DNA from: Bacillota bacterium
GTDB lineage: Bacteria; Bacillota; Clostridia; Oscillospirales; Acutalibacteraceae
Length of the DNA: 10,011 nt
NCBI GenBank assembly: GCA_023417635.1
Contig: JAEZFF010000058.1
Coordinates: forward strand, 1-10,011
Direction of reading: 5' to 3'
In this document: positions 5,289 through 10,011 of the stretch, in pieces
How positions within the stretch are numbered: the stretch's first letter is position 1
Layout of the letters: each line of letters opens with the position of its first letter
Made by a program: the position numbers and the translations under genes
The notes under the pieces: model-generated
Seen by the model: the letters and a program-made list of their open reading frames with translations, nothing else
Told to the model about the DNA's origin: nothing
Database searches by the model: none

Positions 5289-8200
5289 ATGGATTCAAGA
5301 AAAATGAAGACCATGGATGGCAACAACGCCGCTGCATACGCTTCATATGCTTTTACCGACGTTTCCGCCATCTACCCTATCACACCTTCATCCGTTATGG
5401 CGGATGAAACTGACAAGATGGCTGCAGCAAATCGTAAAAACCTGTTTGGCCGTCCGGTCCAAATCACAGAGATGGAATCTGAAGGCGGTGCTTCCGGCAC
5501 CGTACACGGCTCTTTGGCTGCTGGTGCATTAACAACGACATACACCGCTTCCCAGGGCCTCCTGCTTATGATCCCGAACATGTACAAGATTGCCGGCGAA
5601 ATGCTTCCGGCCGTTATGCACGTAGCGGCACGCTCCATTTCTACACAGGCACTCTGCATTTTTGGCGATCATTCTGATGTTTATGCCTGCCGCCAGACCG
5701 GCTGGGCAATGCTTTGCTCCAACAGCCCGCAGGAATGCATGGACCTCGGTGCAGTTGCTCATCTTGCTGCCATTAAAGGCCGCGTTCCAATGATGCACTT
5801 CTTCGACGGTTTCCGCACTTCCCATGAAATCCAGAAGATTCACATCTGGGATGACAAAGACCTTGCGGACATGCTCGACTGGGATGCCGTCAGCGATTTC
5901 CGTCACCATGCCATGAACCCGGAGCATCCGGTAACAAAGGGCACCTCTGAAAATGATGACCTGTTCTTCCAGGTCAACGAAGCCAGCAACTCACACTACG
6001 ATGCTTTCCCGGAAATCGTTGTTGACTATATGAACAAAGTCAATGCCAAGATTGGCACAGACTACAAGCCATTCAACTACTACGGCGCACCGGATGCAAC
6101 AGAAGTTATCGTTGCTATGGGTTCCGTCTGCGAATGCGCAGAAGAAGTTGTTGACTACCTGAATGCTAAAGGCAGCAAGGTCGGCCTTGTAAAGGTTCAC
6201 CTGTACCGTCCGTTTGTTCCGAAGTACCTTACAGCTGTTCTGCCGAAGACGGTTAAGAAGATTACAGTCCTCGACCGTACAAAAGAGCGTGGCTCCATTG
6301 GCGAACCGCTTTACCTTGACATCGTTGCTGCTCTGAAGGATACCGAGTTCGACGCTCTGCCGATTTTCGGCGGTCGTTATGGCCTCGGCTCCAAAGACAC
6401 CAACCCGGGCCAGATTGTTGCCGTTTACCGCAACATGGAATCCGCTTCTCCGAAGAAGCGCTTCACCATTGGCATTGACGACGACGTTACACATCTTTCC
6501 CTCGAAGTTAAGGAAAATCCGGACACAACTGCAGAAGGAACACATTCCTGCAAATTCTGGGGCCTTGGCGCAGACGGCACCGTCGGCGCAAACAAGAACT
6601 CCATCAAAATTATCGGCGACCATACCGATATGTACGCGCAGGGCTACTTCGCCTATGACTCTAAGAAGTCCGGCGGCCTGACTATTTCCCACCTGCGTTT
6701 CGGCAAAAAGCCGATTAAGTCCACTTACTATATCACCAAGGCTGACTTCGTTGCCTGCCACAAGCCTTCTTACATCTATGACTACGACATGGTTGAGGAC
6801 CTGAAACCGGGCGGCAGCTTCCTGCTGAACTGCGAATGGGACGAGAAGGAACTTGACAAATACCTGCCGGCTAAGATGAAGAAGTACATTGCCAACAACA
6901 ATATTAACTTCTACACCATCAACGGTGTGAAACTTGGCAAGGAAATCGGCCTCGGCGGCCGTATTAACACCATCCTGCAGTCCGCATTCTTCACGATTGC
7001 AAATATCATCCCGAAGGATGAAGCAATCCAGTACATGAAGGACGCAGCTACAAAGTCTTACAGCAAAAAGGGCGAAAAGATTGTTAAGATGAACCACGAC
7101 GCGATTGAGCGCGGCGCAAACGAGTTCGTCAAGATTACTATCCCGGCTTCCTGGAAAGACGCAAAGGATGATGCAAAGGCTCAGAAGATTGACTGCGGCG
7201 ACGCGGCTTTGACCGAGTATGTAAACAACGTCATGATGCCTGCAAACCATCACCGCGGCGACCAGCTGCCGGTTTCTGCTGTTCTTAAGATGGCAGACGG
7301 TTCGGTTCCGGCCGGTTCCGCTGCTTACGAAAAGCGCGGCATCGCGATTGATGTTCCGGAATGGGATCCGAACAACTGTATCGAGTGCAACCAGTGCTCT
7401 TATGTCTGCCCGCACGCAGCAATCCGTCCGGTTGCTCTGACTGCCGACGAAGCTGCAAAGGCTCCGCAGGGCATGAAGATGAAGGACATGATGCTGATAC
7501 CTGGCATGAAGTTCTCTATGACAGTTTCTGCTCTGGACTGCACAGGCTGCGGTTCCTGCGCAACAATCTGCCCTGGCATGAAGGGTGCAAAAGCACTCGT
7601 TATGAAGCCGATGGCATCTCAGATGGACAGCCAGAAGGGCTTCGCTTACGGCGTAAAGCTGCCGCAGAAGAAGGAAGTTGCCGAAAAGTTCAAGCCGACT
7701 TCCGTCAAGGGCAGCCAGTTCTGCAAACCGCTGCTTGAGTTCTCAGGCGCGTGCGGTGCCTGCGGCGAAACTCCTTATGCAAAGCTTGTTACACAGCTCT
7801 TCGGCGACAGAATGTATATTGCAAACGCCACCGGCTGCTCTTCCATTTGGGGCGGTTCTGCACCGGCTACTCCGTATACCCGCAACGAAAAGGGTTATGG
7901 CCCGGCATGGAACAACTCCCTGTTTGAAGACAACGCCGAGTTTGGCTACGGCATGGCTCTTGCAAATGATGCAATCCGTGCACGTCTTGCAGATTATGTA
8001 AAGGGTATTGAAGCTTCAGACAAGACTTCTGCTTCCCTGAAGGCTGCATGCAAAGAATACCTTGACACTTCCAAGAGCAGCGTGGCAAACCGCGAGCCTA
8101 CCGACAAGCTGATTGCCGAACTCGAAAAGGTTGCAGGCGGCTCCGGTGAAGTTGCAGAGCTTGCAAAGAAGACTCTTGCTGACAAGGATTACCTCGCAAA

Positions 8201-8849
8201 GAAATCCATGTGGATCTTCGGCGGCGACGGCTGGTCCTATGATATTGGTTTCGGCGGCCTCGACCACGTTCTTGCTTCCGGCGAAAACGTCAACGTCCTC
8301 GTCTTCGACACCGAAGTTTATTCCAACACCGGCGGGCAGGCTTCAAAGGCTACACCAATCGGCTCCGTGGCACAGTTCGCGGCAACCGGTAAGTCAACCA
8401 AAAAGAAGGATATGCCTGGCATGTTCATGACTTACGGCTATGTGTATGTTGCTCATGTTGCCATGGGCGCTGACTATAACCAGACCATTAAGGCTATTTC
8501 CGAAGCAGAAAGCTACGATGGCCCGTCCATCATCATCGCGTATGCGCCGTGCATCAACCAGGGCATTAAGTCCGGTATGAGCACAGCACAGCTGGAAGAG
8601 AAGAAGGCTGTTGCAGCTGGCTACTGGAAGAATTTCCGCTTCGATCCGCGTCTTGCGGCAGAAGGCAAAAATCCGTTCCAGCTTGACAGCAAGGCTCCGT
8701 CTGCTTCTTACCGTGACTTCATCATGGGCGAAGTTCGTTACAACTCCCTCACCCGTGCTTTCCCGGAGCGTGCAGAAGAACTCTTCACGAAGGCCGAGAA
8801 GTATGCGCAGGAAGACTACGAACACCTTGAGAAAATGGCAAAGATCTAA
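5289..8849 (+). CDS. nifJ: Pyruvate:ferredoxin (flavodoxin) oxidoreductase, single chain
   Basis: This cytoplasmic enzyme converts pyruvate and CoA to acetyl-CoA and CO2 and passes electrons to ferredoxin or flavodoxin; it is central to anaerobic fermentation. The 1186 residues are full length. The N-terminal pyruvate/TPP domain has YPITPSSVMADE (30-41) and EMESEGGASG (63-72). Later come the gamma-type domain (GLGADGTVGANKNSIK, about 426-441), the EKR region and a two-cluster ferredoxin domain. The ferredoxin cysteines are 697/700/703/707 and 751/754/757/761. The C-terminal TPP domain supplies the third cluster (Cys822, 825, 850 and 1088) and the GDG TPP motif (979-981) leading to DTEVYSNTGGQ. 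All expected cysteines are intact. The start is fixed by AAGGAGG at 5272-5278. It is monocistronic with a strong terminator. Frequent C/T-ending codons suggest high expression. Confidence 0.98.
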   Translation: MDSRKMKTMDGNNAAAYASYAFTDVSAIYPITPSSVMADETDKMAAANRKNLFGRPVQITEMESEGGASGTVHGSLAAGALTTTYTASQGLLLMIPNMYKIAGEMLPAVMHVAARSISTQALCIFGDHSDVYACRQTGWAMLCSNSPQECMDLGAVAHLAAIKGRVPMMHFFDGFRTSHEIQKIHIWDDKDLADMLDWDAVSDFRHHAMNPEHPVTKGTSENDDLFFQVNEASNSHYDAFPEIVVDYMNKVNAKIGTDYKPFNYYGAPDATEVIVAMGSVCECAEEVVDYLNAKGSKVGLVKVHLYRPFVPKYLTAVLPKTVKKITVLDRTKERGSIGEPLYLDIVAALKDTEFDALPIFGGRYGLGSKDTNPGQIVAVYRNMESASPKKRFTIGIDDDVTHLSLEVKENPDTTAEGTHSCKFWGLGADGTVGANKNSIKIIGDHTDMYAQGYFAYDSKKSGGLTISHLRFGKKPIKSTYYITKADFVACHKPSYIYDYDMVEDLKPGGSFLLNCEWDEKELDKYLPAKMKKYIANNNINFYTINGVKLGKEIGLGGRINTILQSAFFTIANIIPKDEAIQYMKDAATKSYSKKGEKIVKMNHDAIERGANEFVKITIPASWKDAKDDAKAQKIDCGDAALTEYVNNVMMPANHHRGDQLPVSAVLKMADGSVPAGSAAYEKRGIAIDVPEWDPNNCIECNQCSYVCPHAAIRPVALTADEAAKAPQGMKMKDMMLIPGMKFSMTVSALDCTGCGSCATICPGMKGAKALVMKPMASQMDSQKGFAYGVKLPQKKEVAEKFKPTSVKGSQFCKPLLEFSGACGACGETPYAKLVTQLFGDRMYIANATGCSSIWGGSAPATPYTRNEKGYGPAWNNSLFEDNAEFGYGMALANDAIRARLADYVKGIEASDKTSASLKAACKEYLDTSKSSVANREPTDKLIAELEKVAGGSGEVAELAKKTLADKDYLAKKSMWIFGGDGWSYDIGFGGLDHVLASGENVNVLVFDTEVYSNTGGQASKATPIGSVAQFAATGKSTKKKDMPGMFMTYGYVYVAHVAMGADYNQTIKAISEAESYDGPSIIIAYAPCINQGIKSGMSTAQLEEKKAVAAGYWKNFRFDPRLAAEGKNPFQLDSKAPSASYRDFIMGEVRYNSLTRAFPERAEELFTKAEKYAQEDYEHLEKMAKI

Positions 8850-8871
8850 TCCCGCAGGATAAAACCTGTGC

Positions 8872-8908
8872 AGCCGTCCCACCCGAAACCGGGTGGGACG
8901 GCTTTTTT
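8872..8908 (+). terminator. Strong intrinsic terminator of the PFOR gene
   Basis: GCCGTCCCACCCG (8873-8885) pairs perfectly with CGGGTGGGACGGC (8890-8902) around an AAAC loop, with an extra A-T pair at the base, followed by six T (8903-8908). It begins 23 bases after the PFOR stop codon. Confidence 0.95.
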
Positions 8909-8917
8909 GGTGGGAAC

Positions 8918-8988
8918 AAAAAAGCGTGCCCAAAACAGCAGTTTTCCCCAATAACCCAAGGGAAAAGACTGCCGCAGGGCACGCTTTT
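8918..8988. terminator. Long two-part terminator of the HD-domain gene, bidirectional form
   Basis: AAAAGCGTGCCC (8920-8931) pairs with GGGCACGCTTTT (8977-8988). Inside, GCAGT-TTTTCCC (from 8938) pairs with GGGAAAA-ACTGC (to 8972) with one bulged base. On the minus strand the T-run opposite 8918-8923 follows the stem, terminating the HD-domain gene. On the plus strand TTTTCGGTTTTT follows it, so it may back up the PFOR terminator ten bases away. Confidence 0.85.
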
Positions 8989-9001
8989 CGGTTTTTACTG
9001 C

Positions 9002-9568
9002 TTACAGTGCCAGTTCGTCGGCCAATGACTGCATGGCAGTGAGAGTACGCGAGATGAGGTCGTCCAGCGTCCAGCCAAGCATATCTGCCCCTTGCTGAAT
9101 AACCTGGCGGGAACAGCCAGCAGCAAATGAGGGGGACTTGAATTTCTTTTTAACGGATTTTGGCTGCAAGTCGCGCACACTTTTGGAGGGGTGCATCAAT
9201 GCTACCGCTCCAATGAGTCCCGTCAGCTCATCGGTTGCAAACAAAATTTTTTCCATAATATGTTCCGGCTTTACGTCTACGGTCAGGCCGTAGCCGTGGC
9301 TGGCCACAGCGTGAATGAGCCGCTCGTCAATCCCGCACGTGCGCATTATTTCCTGTTCCTTAATGCAGTGCTGTTCCGGCCATTTCTCAAAGTCAAGGTC
9401 ATGCAGCAGACCGGCAACTTTCCAGAAATCCACGTTTTCCGGGTCATACTCCTTCGCAAAGTACCCCATAACGCCGGAAACAATTTTTCCGTGCTTCAGG
9501 TGGAAAGGGTCTTCGTTGTATTCTTCCAGCAGGCTTTCGGCTTCTTCCAGGGTTGGTACAGTTCCCAT
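9002..9568 (-). CDS. HD-domain protein (predicted metal-dependent phosphohydrolase)
   Basis: HD-superfamily proteins are divalent-metal phosphohydrolases acting on nucleotides or phosphorylated metabolites; this one's substrate is unknown. The 188-residue product is a small stand-alone HD protein. A candidate metal ligand His26 (or His23) is in PFHLKHG (21-27). The HD pair is His56-Asp57 in AGLLHDLDFEKWPEQHC (52-68). Further His residues lie at 67, 86 and 91, and the closing Asp113 is in FATDELTGL (110-118), so the catalytic set appears complete. No membrane segment, signal peptide or fused domain is seen. ATG 9568 is supported by GGAGGA seven bases upstream; an ATG nine bases farther upstream is closer to that site but out of frame. 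It has its own consensus promoter and terminator, so no operon partner hints at the substrate. Confidence 0.88.
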   Translation of the reverse strand: MGTVPTLEEAESLLEEYNEDPFHLKHGKIVSGVMGYFAKEYDPENVDFWKVAGLLHDLDFEKWPEQHCIKEQEIMRTCGIDERLIHAVASHGYGLTVDVKPEHIMEKILFATDELTGLIGAVALMHPSKSVRDLQPKSVKKKFKSPSFAAGCSRQVIQQGADMLGWTLDDLISRTLTAMQSLADELAL

Positions 9569-9614
9569 TTTTCATTCCTCCATTATTAGTATTATTTATT
9601 TATGTTTAGCTCAC

Positions 9615-9642
9615 ATTATAATTGCTTTTTTTGCCTTGTCAA
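9615..9642 (-). promoter_or_regulatory. Consensus sigma-A promoter of the HD-domain gene
   Basis: The minus strand reads TTGACA (9642-9637), a 16-base spacer and TATAAT (9620-9615). Both hexamers are perfect consensus, the best promoter in the window. Transcription should start near 9608, leaving a short AT-rich leader of about 40 bases. Confidence 0.88.
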
Positions 9643-9671
9643 TGCAATTTACTTTTATAGGGTTCTTTACA

Positions 9672-9697
9672 GGTAAAAATTGGCGAAGCCTTTTACC
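9672..9697. other. Isolated hairpin upstream of the HD-domain promoter
   Basis: GGTAAAA (9672-9678) pairs with TTTTACC (9691-9697). An inner GGC/GCC stem has a GAA loop, and three bases (ATT) bulge on one side. Four bases later comes TTTTT on the plus strand. It looks like a small terminator, yet no plus-strand gene ends here. The remainder of 9643-9829 shows no other recognisable element. Confidence 0.35.
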
Positions 9698-9829
9698 ATG
9701 CTTTTTCAAATGGCTGCCGTTCACATAATCTTTAAATTTTATTAAAAAAAATACCAATGCGCCATCACACCTTTTTCACAGAATCGGTGCATAATAAAGC
9801 CACAGTAAAGTTGTGAAAGGATGATTGAA

Positions 9830-10011
9830 ATGTTTGATTCCAACCATTATGACAGTGATAAAAACAACGAAAATCAAAATGAAAATCAGGGCGCGGCAGG
9901 GGAAAGCAGCCGGCCGGGCGAAGAAGCAAACGGTACGATTTGGGAAGATGACGGGTGCTACCACGGCCGCCCGGCAGCCGCCAGCACAGATTACAGCGAC
10001 GCGCAGCAGAA
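9830..10011 (+). CDS. N-terminus of a hydrophilic protein, truncated by window edge
   Basis: An open frame begins at ATG 9830 and runs off the right edge (60 codons seen). The start is chosen because AAAGGA (9816-9821) lies eight bases before it; the in-frame ATG at 9821 overlaps that ribosome site and is unlikely. The visible part has no hydrophobic segment. It is rich in Asn, Asp, Glu and Gln (for example KNNENQNENQ at residues 16-25), followed by an Ala/Gly/Ser-rich acidic stretch and a WEDDGCYHG segment (about 43-51). Disordered tails of this kind often precede the anchor of clostridial membrane proteins such as HtrA-type proteases, but nothing visible proves that. I do not recognise the product. 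Confidence 0.6.
   Translation, partial: MFDSNHYDSDKNNENQNENQGAAGESSRPGEEANGTIWEDDGCYHGRPAAASTDYSDAQQ

Noticed and set aside
5991..7415. A long open frame (474 codons) on the minus strand inside the PFOR gene
   Set aside because: It is antisense to a certain PFOR with intact motifs. Its His/Asn/Val-rich composition is the mirror of PFOR codon use, and it has no recognisable domain.
8851..9000. Possible small RNA gene between PFOR and the HD gene
   Set aside because: All visible structure is explained by two converging intrinsic terminators.
1..10011. CRISPR arrays, insertion sequences, tRNA or rRNA genes
   Set aside because: No regularly spaced repeats, transposase-like frames, tRNA cloverleaf motifs or conserved rRNA segments were seen on either strand.

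Overview
The window looks like chromosomal DNA of an endospore-forming, anaerobic Clostridia-class bacterium. Three things point there: forespore spoVA genes, a long single-chain pyruvate:ferredoxin oxidoreductase, and purine-rich Shine-Dalgarno sites with low-GC intergenic DNA. The mix of spoVAC/spoVAD, queT and roughly balanced GC in the genes would suit the Ruminococcaceae/Oscillospiraceae branch. That placement is inference, because no rRNA or marker comparison was possible.

Layout, left to right. (1) 58-1539, minus strand: spoVAC and spoVAD, part of a spore DPA-channel operon that probably continues off the left edge. (2) 1540-1940: a gap with a candidate forespore promoter for spoVA, a vegetative-type promoter pointing right, and what looks like a small frameshifted gene remnant. 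(3) 1941-2756, plus strand: a membrane-anchored SH3b + YkuD L,D-transpeptidase ending at a bidirectional terminator. (4) 2882-3415, minus strand: queT, a predicted queuosine-precursor transporter, led by a very recognisable preQ1 class I riboswitch. (5) 3575-5011, minus strand: a CNNM/CBS/CorC_HlyC membrane protein with its own promoter and terminator. (6) 5012-5288: a divergent control region with repeated TTTGCA-type motifs. (7) 5289-8849, plus strand: a complete pyruvate:ferredoxin oxidoreductase with a strong terminator. (8) 9002-9568, minus strand: a small HD-domain protein behind a consensus sigma-A promoter. (9) 9830 to the right edge: the 5' end of a plus-strand gene with a very hydrophilic N-terminus.

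The genes do not form one pathway. They are mostly single transcription units separated by good terminators: spore germination/DPA transport, cell-wall crosslinking, tRNA-modification precursor uptake, ion or membrane homeostasis, and central fermentative metabolism. No mobile elements, CRISPR arrays, tRNAs or rRNAs were seen. I found no convincing undescribed multi-gene system. The points most worth a second look are the preQ1-I/queT unit, the TTTGCA repeat cluster between the divergent CNNM and PFOR genes, and the broken small ORF (or structured leader) upstream of the L,D-transpeptidase.
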